Made by a program: the position numbers and the translations under genes. This document shows, one piece after another, positions 16,228 through 25,343 of a stretch of DNA of 39,658 bases. The number at the start of each line of letters is the position of its first letter. Position 1 is the first letter of the stretch. Under the pieces are notes generated by a model, which was not told where the DNA came from, did not search any database, and saw only the letters and a list, made by a program, of their open reading frames with translations. The stretch covers positions 1-39,658 of the forward strand of contig CACWNW010000026.1 in assembly GCA_902762305.1 (NCBI GenBank), given 5' to 3'. The DNA is from Fibrobacter succinogenes (lineage in GTDB: Bacteria; Fibrobacterota; Fibrobacteria; Fibrobacterales; Fibrobacteraceae).

Positions 16228-17202
16228 ATGTCAAATAAGGTTTTAAGTGTAGTCATCCCGACCTATAATATGGAATCCTACTTACGTAGGTGCTTAGATT
16301 CCGTTACACGAAGTGACGTTCCTGACTCATTAGAGCTGATTGTCGTCAATGACGGGAGTACGGATGGTTCACTCGCAATTATGCAAGAATATGCAGCAAA
16401 GCGCCCCGACATTGTAAACATCATTGACAAGCCTAATGGGCACTATGGATCATGCGTGAATGCCGCACTAAAAATTGCAACAGGTAAATACATTCGTATT
16501 CTGGATGCAGACGATTGGTTTGACTCAGAAGAACTTATTGCACTACTTAAAGCATTGAGCGAAACCAACTCCGATTTAATCATCACCCCATATTGTTGCC
16601 ACCGGAATCATAGCACATATACAATTCAGCCCCAAATTACCGATTATAACAAAGACTACTCCCCAGAAGACAGCGACATCTGGAACAAACAGAGCCCCAG
16701 CCTTTTTGCCATGCACGCATTCACTTACAAAAGGGCGATACTACTAGATGTCGGATTAAAACTTACCGAAGGAATCTGCTATACTGATACAGAATATCTA
16801 TTGTACCCATTAAGCAAAACACACAGCATCGTCTTTACCAAAAACATCCTCTATCATTACGACTGGACCCGAGACGGCCAATCCATGAATAAAGACGTAT
16901 ACTCACGCAATCACAATCACTTAGCCCGAATAATATTACGCTTTTTCAACGAACTAGAAATATCCAACTATTTATGCAAGCGTATTTTCATAGACACACT
17001 GGTTAAATATTACTACCAAATGCTCTTTTGCTGTCGTGATGACAAAGAACTAATTGAAATCGACCAGCAAGTAATTCAGAACAAAGAATTAAAGGCCGGC
17101 GTAGACAAAAAGCTATTCAAGGCGCCATCTTTATGGAGAGCCTTCAAAATCCATTTTTTCTTTTACGAAAAAATCAAAACTTTTTTGGGCATTGAACGAT
17201 AG
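16228..17202 (+). CDS. GT2 family glycosyltransferase
   Basis: A 324-aa GT-A enzyme with SVVIPTYNMESYLRRCLDS at the N-terminus, VVNDGSTDGS, and the metal-binding ILDADDWF. The C-terminal region is helical and lacks clear membrane helices, so the enzyme is probably cytoplasmic or peripheral. It would add one sugar to the surface polysaccharide. The ATG at 16228 is preferred over the TTG at 16219. A TATACT box lies 17 nt upstream. Confidence 0.87.
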   Translation: MSNKVLSVVIPTYNMESYLRRCLDSVTRSDVPDSLELIVVNDGSTDGSLAIMQEYAAKRPDIVNIIDKPNGHYGSCVNAALKIATGKYIRILDADDWFDSEELIALLKALSETNSDLIITPYCCHRNHSTYTIQPQITDYNKDYSPEDSDIWNKQSPSLFAMHAFTYKRAILLDVGLKLTEGICYTDTEYLLYPLSKTHSIVFTKNILYHYDWTRDGQSMNKDVYSRNHNHLARIILRFFNELEISNYLCKRIFIDTLVKYYYQMLFCCRDDKELIEIDQQVIQNKELKAGVDKKLFKAPSLWRAFKIHFFFYEKIKTFLGIER

Positions 17203-17205
17203 TTT

Positions 17206-18978
17206 TCATTCATTAAAAAATTCTCCCCCATTCATAAAATAGTCATACTGATAACTTTTTTCTCGAATCTTCGCATTCAACGAATCAATATGCATTTTTT
17301 CAAGCAGAGTCTTTTCTGTTGAAAATACCGACGTTCCCAACCCCAAACGATGTCCGCTAATTTTTACGCCCATGCCTTCCAAAACACTCGGGAACATATC
17401 AAACGAGCTAAACCTTCTATTTTGTTCTGGCGGCACTACTTGCGAATTCATAAAGAAATTTATCCAATAAAGAGGCTCATTCTTAGGGATTTGCAGAACA
17501 TCATTAAACTTCACCCAAGAATGATCTCCTACAACGACGATTGTCGTATGCTCATACCAAATCTGTTCTCTCGCCCATTTAAGGAACGAATCCAGCATTT
17601 GCGATGAGCATCTCAATACAGACGGAAATTGTGATGATTCGTTCTCTGTAATGTCACATCCTTCCGACAAATATCCATCTGGGAAATGCGTATCCACAGT
17701 CATTGCGTACAGAGCAAAAGGCTTTGCCGAATCATTCGCAAGTCCTTCCAGCTCTTCTTGAATTAGGCCATAAAGGGTTTTGTCTGTAACGCCCCAAAAA
17801 ATTTCCTTTTCTTTGCGGACAATATTCCTTTTCGTATAATACGGGAAATCATGAAAAGCATCCACATGATGCTGATTCCAAAATTGCCTTTTAGATGCAA
17901 AAGTGCCATCAGAACCCTGAACATAAACCTGGTTGTAATCATATTCGGCAAGTACATCTGACAAACACTTAACTTTCGGCAAGAAGCTATTAATAAAGTC
18001 ATTGTTTTCCATATCCCGCGGCACATTCAATGGAATACCACACATTTTAGCCACCTGCGCCGCCATGGTCCAGGTTGTCATGGCCACATCTATGCCCCCC
18101 TGCGAAAAAGATACATTCTCTTCAGAGAGACGATTTATTTCTGGCGTATATTTCCGAAAATTGACTTCCATCGATTCCATCATGATGTATATTAAATTTC
18201 TTTTTTTTTCGGGAAATTCGATACTCACAGAATCAGGGAAAACATACTCATTTAAATAAAGCTGGGATTCACACCTTTTATTCGATTCAAAATAAGTTCC
18301 ACACAATTCATACAGCGGGGAGACCAATCTAGGAACAATCGCACAAAAAACAAGTAACGAGCAAACAAGAAGCAATTTTGACAATTGCCAAAGTGGAATC
18401 CAAATATTCGAGCCCGAATTCAGACTCATTCTGATTTTAAAAAATCTAAAGCACCAAGCTTTCTTTGAAAGCCGAATAACCATCGCAAACAAGACTAAGG
18501 CAATACAGACTGGTACATAAACAAATAATGCAGGGCAGAAAATATTTTTCCAAACCATATTCCACACAAAGCCCTCCGTTCCCGCTTTATTCTGTAGCAA
18601 GGTAAACAAGACTGCATCGGGATTATCAAGAGGGAACGCATTAACCAGCCAAGGAATTCCATAAGTAAAAGCTATCAAAAAGAAAGAAAGCACCGCAAAA
18701 ACTATTGTTGTTTTCTTTTTTTCTTTGTTAGGATAATCTTCTTCGAATGTTAATGTACAGAAAAAAAGTGTTCCTGTCGTACATATTATTGAAGTCACAT
18801 ACACTTCAAGTCCATTCCACGAAGGCAGCAAAGAATACTTATACAAGAAAAAGTATAACGAAGCCGGGATAAAAGCTAGTCCAAACAATTGCCTTATATT
18901 AGACGATTTTCTGTGAAGGATAATAAACAGGACTTCACATATAAAGCACGCTATTATGAAATGATAATGCACCGACAT
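17206..18978 (-). CDS. LtaS/OpgB-like membrane phosphoglycerol transferase
   Basis: A 590-aa protein. The first ~200 residues contain about five to six membrane segments; the rest is an extracytoplasmic sulfatase/alkaline-phosphatase fold. NLIYIMMESMEV supplies the metal-binding Glu, MTTWTMAAQ the likely nucleophile Thr, TVDTHFP a histidine ligand and VVGDHSW the Asp-His pair. The arrangement resembles OpgB (MdoB) and lipoteichoic acid synthases, which transfer phosphoglycerol from phosphatidylglycerol to glycans. With LicD nearby, it probably decorates the exported polysaccharide (inference). Its start overlaps the upstream minus-strand GT stop (TAATG), so the two are coupled. Confidence 0.85.
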   Translation of the reverse strand: MSVHYHFIIACFICEVLFIILHRKSSNIRQLFGLAFIPASLYFFLYKYSLLPSWNGLEVYVTSIICTTGTLFFCTLTFEEDYPNKEKKKTTIVFAVLSFFLIAFTYGIPWLVNAFPLDNPDAVLFTLLQNKAGTEGFVWNMVWKNIFCPALFVYVPVCIALVLFAMVIRLSKKAWCFRFFKIRMSLNSGSNIWIPLWQLSKLLLVCSLLVFCAIVPRLVSPLYELCGTYFESNKRCESQLYLNEYVFPDSVSIEFPEKKRNLIYIMMESMEVNFRKYTPEINRLSEENVSFSQGGIDVAMTTWTMAAQVAKMCGIPLNVPRDMENNDFINSFLPKVKCLSDVLAEYDYNQVYVQGSDGTFASKRQFWNQHHVDAFHDFPYYTKRNIVRKEKEIFWGVTDKTLYGLIQEELEGLANDSAKPFALYAMTVDTHFPDGYLSEGCDITENESSQFPSVLRCSSQMLDSFLKWAREQIWYEHTTIVVVGDHSWVKFNDVLQIPKNEPLYWINFFMNSQVVPPEQNRRFSSFDMFPSVLEGMGVKISGHRLGLGTSVFSTEKTLLEKMHIDSLNAKIREKSYQYDYFMNGGEFFNE

Positions 18979-20027
18979 TATTTAATGAATTTCAGAAAGA
19001 AAAAGATTGTCCCTATTTTTCGATACCGCAACAGTTTAACAAGAATCTGTTCAGGAAAAGAAAAGTAATCCATCCGAGATTTTTTCAGCGGCACAGAAAA
19101 TTCATTTTTTGACAGTACACATTCCAACAGTCGCTTTCTATATGCAATCTCATGCGGATTGTCCCTATGGCACAGGTCCTCTTTCAAAACACCAAATAAA
19201 TAATGAACAAACAAACAATTTGCCGCATCAACGAAGCGCTGGTCTTTCCCAGTATTTCGCAACCATTCCCGTATTTTTTTTATCACAAACAAGAAATATT
19301 TATCGCTATTAGGGCGATATCTGTTTTGCGCAGAAGCATCGCTTTGCTCATAATGATAAAAACAATCTCTTGCGTAACCTATTCTATGGAAAAAATCTAG
19401 CGTCAATGTATTGAACAAGACATCTTCGCTGATAATAGTTTCCGTGGCAAAGCGGAGATTATTCTTCAATAGGATTTCACGCTTATAAAACTTACCGCAA
19501 ACGCTTCCCGCAAAACGGGTATTCATTTTATAACTAAAAATCGGAGCTTGCGGAGCAAATACTTTTATCTGCAATTCCTCTTTCTGTTTCTGGGTAAACA
19601 GATCTACATCATTACCAAACAAATATGAAGCAACAGAATTCTTCCCATTGTGATATTGCGCAGAGAAGCAAAACAAGTCATAATCATATTCGGCATTTAA
19701 ACTGGAAAATTTTTCGCAAACGTTAGAATCAATCCAATCATCCGCATCAACAAACGTCACAAATTCGCCGATCGCTAATTCTATTCCCCTATTGCGAGCC
19801 GCCGACACACCCTTTTCAGCGATGTCAACTACTTTTATACGCCCGTCTTCCTTCGCCAGTTCATTACATTTCCGAAAGCTCCCATCTGTAGAGCAATTAT
19901 TCACCAAAATTATCTCTATGTCGTCAAAAGATTGCCTTGTTATACTACAGACACAGTCGTACAATGTCCTTTCGGCATTGTGGACAGGAACAACGAATGA
20001 GATTAAAGGAACTTTAGTGGCGCACAT
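18978..20027 (-). CDS. GT2 family glycosyltransferase
   Basis: A 349-aa GT-A enzyme: ISFVVPVHNAERTLYDC, VNNCSTDGS, GVSAARNRGIE and the metal-binding FVDADDWID. The C-terminal part has RYRPNSDKYF and ends in a basic, partly hydrophobic tail (LLRYRKIGTIFFFLKFIK). It resembles capsule and LPS GT2 enzymes of the CpsIaJ type; the acceptor sugar is unknown. It forms a two-gene minus-strand unit with the phosphoglycerol transferase and is divergent from the membrane protein gene at 20053. Confidence 0.87.
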   Translation of the reverse strand: MCATKVPLISFVVPVHNAERTLYDCVCSITRQSFDDIEIILVNNCSTDGSFRKCNELAKEDGRIKVVDIAEKGVSAARNRGIELAIGEFVTFVDADDWIDSNVCEKFSSLNAEYDYDLFCFSAQYHNGKNSVASYLFGNDVDLFTQKQKEELQIKVFAPQAPIFSYKMNTRFAGSVCGKFYKREILLKNNLRFATETIISEDVLFNTLTLDFFHRIGYARDCFYHYEQSDASAQNRYRPNSDKYFLFVIKKIREWLRNTGKDQRFVDAANCLFVHYLFGVLKEDLCHRDNPHEIAYRKRLLECVLSKNEFSVPLKKSRMDYFSFPEQILVKLLRYRKIGTIFFFLKFIK

Positions 20028-20040
20028 CTTATTTTAAATA

Positions 20041-20046
20041 TATATT
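20041..20046 (+). promoter_or_regulatory. TATATT -10 box 6 nt before an ATG
   Basis: TATATT ends 6 nt upstream of the ATG at 20053 with no Shine-Dalgarno sequence between. It suggests a leaderless transcript divergent from the GT2 gene. Confidence 0.5.
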
Positions 20047-20052
20047 TTCAAC

Positions 20053-21801
20053 ATGTCCTTCAGACGAGCCATAACCTATTCCGTAGCCATCAACCTATTT
20101 TTCTTGGCGTTATGCCTCATTTTTGGCGATATCAAGTTCGGTGCGATTGACGACTACTTTATGGCAGCTAGGCTCTCCGGTGCATTGGGCACCGACTACA
20201 ACCCGCACCTGATTTTCGTAAACGCCATCTATGGCTACGCGCTTTTGCCACTATACCACCTTTTCCCAAAAATCGGCTGGTACTACATTGGCGAGATGTT
20301 TTCTGTTTTTTTCTCTTTCACGGTTATCGGATACGTCTTGCTGCAGCGTTGTGGCGAGCGCTGGGGTGCGATTCTCGCAGCTCTGTTCACAGCCCTATTT
20401 GCAAGCGACTTTTACTTAGTTGTGCAGTTTACGCAATGCGCCTCGATACTGAGTGCGGCGGGGATGCTACTGTTCGCATATGGGGTTGTGGAGTACAAGC
20501 GGGATAGTGATTGCCGCGCCCCTAGCGGGGCTCGCAATGACAATGTGGATTCTATCGCCCCTCTGGGGTTCCAGAATGACATTCGAAAAGCAATTCCTTT
20601 TGCATTGGGCGTCTTGCTGATGCTATGGGGCTCAGTGATGCGGTGGCAAGCGTTCTTGATGGGGATGCCGTTCTTCTTCCTCGGGATGCTGTTTATAATT
20701 AAAGATTGTTGGAAAGTCAAGTGGCATGTAACCGCAGGCCTCGCTGTTATGTTCGCATGCGCTTTTGCCATGCACTGCTGGGACCAGAACATCTACAAGG
20801 CTCCTGAATATCAGGATTTCGTAGAATTTCAGGGGCCGCGAGCCACATTGGGCGACAAAGGCAATTATAATGAGAATGCTGTATACGAAGATGCTGAAGA
20901 AATGGGATTAAGCGGACAAGACTATCACATGCTCACACAGTGGATATGGTACGATACAGAAGTTTTCTCGGTCGACAGTTTAAAACATTATACAAACATG
21001 ATTCATCCCTATACGAGGGAATATCATATCCGGGAATTCCCCCACAAGATACTTGACGCCATTACGCACGCATCCCAAGCCCCCCTATTCTGGACATGGG
21101 CATTCTTCAGTCTCGCGCTCTTTCACACGCGTCGGTCAAAATCACTTTATATTTGGGCGAGTCTTGCACTAATAATCGCATTCATGCTCTATCTGTTATC
21201 CATGGGGAGACTAGTCTATCGAGTTGAAAATGGTTTCTGGCTCTATTCAGCAATTCTTGCAATTCCCCTATTCGGCAGATTCACATTCAACATTTCCCCA
21301 AAAATTGTCGCTTTAATTATAACCATTATTTTCCTTTCCAATATTGCAACCTACGCAAACTCAGGCAATATCGTTCGTGATCCATCCTCAGGCGAAAAAC
21401 GAACATTAGTAACGAAAGATTCTACAGACTACAGCCAAGTCTTTGAATACATTGACCAAAATCCAGACAAGTTATTCCTCTTGAGCATGGACGCCTTTAT
21501 GAAGTTCAGCCACCACAAAAATCCTCCATATTTGGCTGAACCAATCGGGAGTTATCGCAGAACCATATCTTTAGGCTACTGGACTCCCTATCTTCCAGAA
21601 ATAGAAGCAACTCTGCGCGATTTTAATGTTGCAAATCCGATAAAAAATGTAATCAACGATAACGTAATAGCCCTTGACGCATCTCATCTAACAGGTTTCT
21701 TGCAAAGGCACCACTACGACAGTGTTGCAGTAGACACCTTGAAAACTTTCGATGAAATGAGTTTCTGCAAATACAGGCTCGTCAACAAGGAGGAACAATG
21801 A
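20053..21801 (+). CDS. Polytopic membrane protein with in-frame palindrome insertions, function unknown
   Basis: A 582-aa protein with roughly ten hydrophobic segments and a soluble C-terminal part of about 150 residues. An early acidic pair (GAIDDYF, residues about 32-38) recalls the loop aspartates of GT-C glycosyltransferases, and the position in a glycan cluster fits, but I cannot assign a family. Residues 153-176 come from two 33-nt palindromic repeats lying in frame between membrane segments. Base composition shifts from GC-rich to AT-rich near 20860. Its TGA overlaps the next ATG by 4 nt, so it is coupled to the phosphatase-fold gene. Confidence 0.75.
   Translation: MSFRRAITYSVAINLFFLALCLIFGDIKFGAIDDYFMAARLSGALGTDYNPHLIFVNAIYGYALLPLYHLFPKIGWYYIGEMFSVFFSFTVIGYVLLQRCGERWGAILAALFTALFASDFYLVVQFTQCASILSAAGMLLFAYGVVEYKRDSDCRAPSGARNDNVDSIAPLGFQNDIRKAIPFALGVLLMLWGSVMRWQAFLMGMPFFFLGMLFIIKDCWKVKWHVTAGLAVMFACAFAMHCWDQNIYKAPEYQDFVEFQGPRATLGDKGNYNENAVYEDAEEMGLSGQDYHMLTQWIWYDTEVFSVDSLKHYTNMIHPYTREYHIREFPHKILDAITHASQAPLFWTWAFFSLALFHTRRSKSLYIWASLALIIAFMLYLLSMGRLVYRVENGFWLYSAILAIPLFGRFTFNISPKIVALIITIIFLSNIATYANSGNIVRDPSSGEKRTLVTKDSTDYSQVFEYIDQNPDKLFLLSMDAFMKFSHHKNPPYLAEPIGSYRRTISLGYWTPYLPEIEATLRDFNVANPIKNVINDNVIALDASHLTGFLQRHHYDSVAVDTLKTFDEMSFCKYRLVNKEEQ
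20509..20580 (+). repeat. Two tandem 33-nt GAT...ATGAC palindromes inside a coding region
   Basis: Copy 1 (20509-20541) begins GATTGC and ends GCAATGAC; copy 2 (20548-20580) begins GATTCT and ends AGAATGAC; both have a CCCC/GGGG core. Start-to-start spacing is 39 nt (13 codons). Each copy begins exactly on a codon and adds 11 codons without shifting the frame. Confidence 0.75.
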
Positions 21802-23027
21802 AGAAAATATTGTACTTCTTGGTTGCAACCGCTCTTATAACGATAGTCCCCTTTCTGTTCACCTTCGAAAAGGGACAAGACATCGTTCGCGGACTTTTCG
21901 GGTATGAATATTTCGCCTTATTGCTGTTTATTGTTTTTGTTAAAGGGAAATTATACAGAGCAAAAACGTCATTGCGATTGGACAAAGCCACATGGCTATT
22001 CCTTTGTTTACTAGTCTTAATCATCGGCCTTGTCTCCGTCGCTTGGATCGATTTGCAGAACCTTCTAGCAATAAAAGGATGGTGTACCAGCTGGTATGCG
22101 ATTCTTCCATTTGTCACTTGCGGATTAGCAATCGTGATAGTCTGGAAAATTCCTACCTTCCATTTAACAGATATCAGCCTCATTCTTTTCGTAACGCTGA
22201 TAACATATTTTGCCGCATACAATCTCTTTCCGTCGCAACCTCTAGTACAATTTCCCATAATAGACTATTTTGCCCGCACATCACCGCAACCGCCCCAACG
22301 CAAAGAAATAGACGATATTTTTAAAGACAAGTACATAGTGACCGATTCTGCCAGCATTACACGAAATTTTGTAGACACAACAAAAAGCAACGTCATAATC
22401 CTTATAGAAAGTTGGGGCGTTCCACTCGATATAAATCGTTTCGATAAGCAACTAAAAATATTCGATGGGAAAATTGCCGCTGCCGGTAGCCATCATCGCA
22501 TGTACAGCAGGACAAGGACTGCAGAACGCGAGGACCTCATACACGAAATACATCGAGACTCAAGCGGCCATCGAGACACAACATTTTTACCCCAAATTTT
22601 CACTGAAAAAAATTGCAAGACAACATTCTTTTTCGGGGGAGACAGTTTAAAACATCAACGTTTCAAATACATTCATAATTTGGGATTCGAGGATATTCAC
22701 TTTATAGAAAAATCTTCCGATGCCGAAATCGCCAACCAAATTGACGACCTGTTGAACGACTCTTTAAAACATTTCATCGCATGGACTACAAGAGATACTA
22801 AATTCCCAATAACCGAGACAAAGTCTATCTATTATGCGAATGCAGACGTGGTCGATTCAATATACTCATTTCGTTTAGAAAAGACACTTCAATTGATTGC
22901 AAACCTTGCACAAAAGCATCCTGACGTTCGATTCATTATTCAGGGCGACCACAACCCAATTCTTTCACCCGTCCCGTTCCAGGAAAAATTTTACAAAAGA
23001 TGGGTTCCATACATTGCATTAAATTAA
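21798..23027 (+). CDS. Alkaline-phosphatase-fold membrane protein, catalytic state uncertain
   Basis: A 409-aa protein with about four or five membrane segments in the first 170 residues and then a sulfatase-like domain: NVIILIESWG (Glu metal ligand), FFFGGDSLKH, WTTRDTKFP and FIIQGDHNPIL (Asp-His ligands). It ends RWVPYIALN. The usual nucleophile Thr/Ser motif of LtaS/EptA enzymes is not obvious; the matching stretch reads GSHHRMYSRTRTAERED. It may be a phosphoethanolamine or phosphoglycerol transferase. It is translationally coupled to the upstream membrane protein and convergent with a relative at 23034. Confidence 0.72.
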   Translation: MKKILYFLVATALITIVPFLFTFEKGQDIVRGLFGYEYFALLLFIVFVKGKLYRAKTSLRLDKATWLFLCLLVLIIGLVSVAWIDLQNLLAIKGWCTSWYAILPFVTCGLAIVIVWKIPTFHLTDISLILFVTLITYFAAYNLFPSQPLVQFPIIDYFARTSPQPPQRKEIDDIFKDKYIVTDSASITRNFVDTTKSNVIILIESWGVPLDINRFDKQLKIFDGKIAAAGSHHRMYSRTRTAEREDLIHEIHRDSSGHRDTTFLPQIFTEKNCKTTFFFGGDSLKHQRFKYIHNLGFEDIHFIEKSSDAEIANQIDDLLNDSLKHFIAWTTRDTKFPITETKSIYYANADVVDSIYSFRLEKTLQLIANLAQKHPDVRFIIQGDHNPILSPVPFQEKFYKRWVPYIALN

Positions 23028-23033
23028 GATAAT

Positions 23034-24461
23034 CTAGTTCAAAATCACCAATGGGACCCATCTAAAATAAAAGGACTGTACAAAATCCGATTGCTCAAGC
23101 GACCCCATCGGACGATGATCTCCACGAATTACAAAACGATATTTCGGATACTTCTGAGCCAGTCGAACCAGATATCGAGCCGTATTCTGTTGTAATGTAA
23201 AGTATGTACAGTCAACGTCAGAAAGGGCAAGAGATTCACAAGCAATCGATTTTTCTCGAATCTTCGCAAATTCATACGGTGGATGGGCATCAAGAGTCGT
23301 CCAATAAATAAATTTAGGCAATGAATCCGCAAGCAACGAATCTATAAAGACTGCTACAGACGAATCACAAATACCTTTAAATCCATATTGACAACTCGAA
23401 AAATTTCGTTCCTCAAAATCTTTTTTAAAAAGAAGGTGATCGAAACCGAATTTATCATAATTCTCATCGCGTTCGTAGAAATCTCCATCATATCCATGAA
23501 GGAACCATGTTTCTAATCCATTTGCTTTAAATTGTTGAGGAACTATTTTTTCATTTAAACTTCCTTGCGGAGCGCCAAAATCCTCCCATTCAGCCCCCTG
23601 TGTATGAGCCGCATCGCGCGGGAAAAGTCCAATAAAGGAAACTTTTGAATTTTTATACAGAGCAAGCAAAGAATCCGTATAAGCCATAGATTTGTTAACA
23701 CCAAAACTTTCAATGAGCACAACAACCGTTGGCTTTGAAAAATCAGTAATCACCGCTTTTTCTTTTTCCCAGACAGGAAATGCCGCCTTAATATCTTCTT
23801 GCAGATACAAATTATGTCCAATAATCCCAGGAGTACAAAGTTGCCACATCCATTTTTTTACTGAAAAATCTAGAATGGGCTGTTTAAGCTGTAACGCACT
23901 TATGCTAAAATTAAGTCCAATTACCAAAGTTGCAATGACATATGCCGTCAAATGCGAAATTTCCAATCGTTCTCCCCACAAAATTTTGCGAGCAAAAAAA
24001 ACTTCCAATAAAATTTGCAATAACGGTATCAGCAAAAAAAGACACGGACCCCACCAAAAGAACTTTGCCAACCCCCAAACATCTAACAAAGTAAGGACAA
24101 ATGTTGCATAAAAGAAATTTGCCCAATCAGCAATCGAAGAAAACAAGGCAAGCACAATGAATGCTGGCAACAAAAATTGGCGATTACGCGGAATCGCAGC
24201 CGACAAAACAACTAGGATGAAGACAATTCCTGCTGTAGCATAAGCGTCAATAGAGTTCGACGCAATGGCGTAAATCCATACGATGATGACAAACGGCATT
24301 TTCCATAAAAACTTTCCCCGTGGCAATAAAAAGAACAGCAGCAAAAAGAGCACATCAACGGAAAAGAATCCATGCCCTTGCGGCGTAGCAAACAAGAAAG
24401 AAGCTACGCCAGTAAGAAAAGACGCACAAACAGGGATAATAAAGAAATAAATTTTTCTCAT
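23034..24461 (-). CDS. Alkaline-phosphatase-fold membrane protein, relative of the 21798 gene
   Basis: About 475 aa from the ATG at 24461 (an alternative ATG at 24482 adds 7 residues). Several N-terminal membrane helices (to about 200) precede a phosphatase-like domain with VVLIESFG, FLHGYDGDFYERD, YWTTLDAHPPYE and VIRGDHRPMG. The C-terminus RWVPLVILN matches the end of the convergent 21798 gene, so the two are paralogues. The domain resembles LtaS/EptA-type transferases. The stops are 6 nt apart with no terminator between, so transcripts should overlap. Confidence 0.74.
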   Translation of the reverse strand: MRKIYFFIIPVCASFLTGVASFLFATPQGHGFFSVDVLFLLLFFLLPRGKFLWKMPFVIIVWIYAIASNSIDAYATAGIVFILVVLSAAIPRNRQFLLPAFIVLALFSSIADWANFFYATFVLTLLDVWGLAKFFWWGPCLFLLIPLLQILLEVFFARKILWGERLEISHLTAYVIATLVIGLNFSISALQLKQPILDFSVKKWMWQLCTPGIIGHNLYLQEDIKAAFPVWEKEKAVITDFSKPTVVVLIESFGVNKSMAYTDSLLALYKNSKVSFIGLFPRDAAHTQGAEWEDFGAPQGSLNEKIVPQQFKANGLETWFLHGYDGDFYERDENYDKFGFDHLLFKKDFEERNFSSCQYGFKGICDSSVAVFIDSLLADSLPKFIYWTTLDAHPPYEFAKIREKSIACESLALSDVDCTYFTLQQNTARYLVRLAQKYPKYRFVIRGDHRPMGSLEQSDFVQSFYFRWVPLVILN

Positions 24462-24489
24462 TGACGGAAGAACACTCAGCATTTATACG

Positions 24490-24539
24490 AAAAAAAAGAA
24501 CCCCCCTCTTTTACAGAAGGGAGCTCTTTCATTTTTTTT
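24490..24539 (-). terminator. Terminator of the pilin gene
   Basis: On the minus strand AAAGAGCTCCCTTC pairs imperfectly with GAGGGGGGTTCTTT and is followed by a run of Ts, immediately after the pilin stop at 24545. Confidence 0.7.
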
Positions 24540-24544
24540 CGAAC

Positions 24545-25033
24545 TTAGTTCAACGTAGTTCTGTCAGAAGAGAACGCAGCAAAGTTCGGCGTGAGAGACA
24601 GGCACTTGGACTTGTTGGTCAGGCCCGCATTATAGACAACGGAGCCGCCAGTAGAGCTATTAGCAGCGATGTCGAGATGCCACTTGCTCTGGGCCGGACA
24701 GTCATTCAAAGTAGACTTTGCAGTAGCCTTCCATGCATCAGTCTTAGCTGTCGTAATGGAGGTCTTGTCGTTAGCGCCCTTATAGCCATCATAGTCGAAG
24801 TTGGAAGACGTCGGCATCGTGAAGCCAATCAATTCCCAAGAACCGTAGTACACTCCCGTTTCAGCAACGTAAGCGTCCTGGAGCTTGATGTATTCGCCTG
24901 CAGACGGGCCAACTTCAGAGGCCTTGGACTTGGCGATCATGCCGAACAGTTTCGGCACTGCGACGGCGGCGAGGATGCCCATGATCACGATCACGACCAT
25001 CAATTCGATAAGGGTAAAACCTTGTTTCTTCAT
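24545..25033 (-). CDS. Type IV pilin / major pseudopilin
   Basis: A 162-aa prepilin. The leader MKKQG is followed by FTLIELMVVIVIMGILAAVA: cleavage would fall after Gly5, Phe6 would be methylated, and Glu at mature position 5 is present. The remaining region is a Gly/Ser/Thr-rich globular domain with two cysteines (NDC and SKC) that may form a disulfide. A preceding AAGGAG 8 nt from the ATG fixes the start. The single, strongly promoted gene with its own terminator fits a major pilin (PilA-like) more than a minor pseudopilin. Confidence 0.88.
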   Translation of the reverse strand: MKKQGFTLIELMVVIVIMGILAAVAVPKLFGMIAKSKASEVGPSAGEYIKLQDAYVAETGVYYGSWELIGFTMPTSSNFDYDGYKGANDKTSITTAKTDAWKATAKSTLNDCPAQSKWHLDIAANSSTGGSVVYNAGLTNKSKCLSLTPNFAAFSSDRTTLN

Positions 25034-25112
25034 AGTGTACTCCTTGTTGTTTGTGACACACTTGTTTGAGCTTCCGGCCCGTCAGTGGGCGTTCAACTCG
25101 TTTACGTTTCCT

Positions 25113-25141
25113 AATATACACAATTTTTTCCGGGAAAGCAA
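25113..25141 (-). promoter_or_regulatory. Pilin promoter
   Basis: On the minus strand TTGCTT (25136-25141), 17 nt and TATATT (25113-25118). Transcription would start near 25106 and give a ~70-nt leader. I found no GG-N10-GC sigma-54 site. Confidence 0.6.
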
Positions 25142-25343
25142 CACTTTTGTCAAACTTTTGTCATAATTGTGTCACAACTCACATGGAGCAGGCAAAAATA
25201 TCGCTTTTTCGGCCAAAATCGCCATATCAGGGGTGATTTGGATGAATACAATTATAGATTATTTTTCTGGAAAAGGGAATTCCGCCACAAAATTTATATT
25301 CCAAGTCGGAATACTCGCGCGCGAATTGTCACGGTTTTGTCAT
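25142..25343. other. Gene-free gap upstream of the pilin promoter
   Basis: Between the pilin promoter and the abiEii remnant I see two close TTTTGTCA copies (about 25145-25162) and no convincing gene or structured element. Confidence 0.4.

Noticed and set aside
24461-25069. Plus-strand 202-aa frame opposite the pilin
   Set aside because: The pilin on the minus strand has a diagnostic prepilin signal, SD, promoter and terminator; the opposite frame has none.
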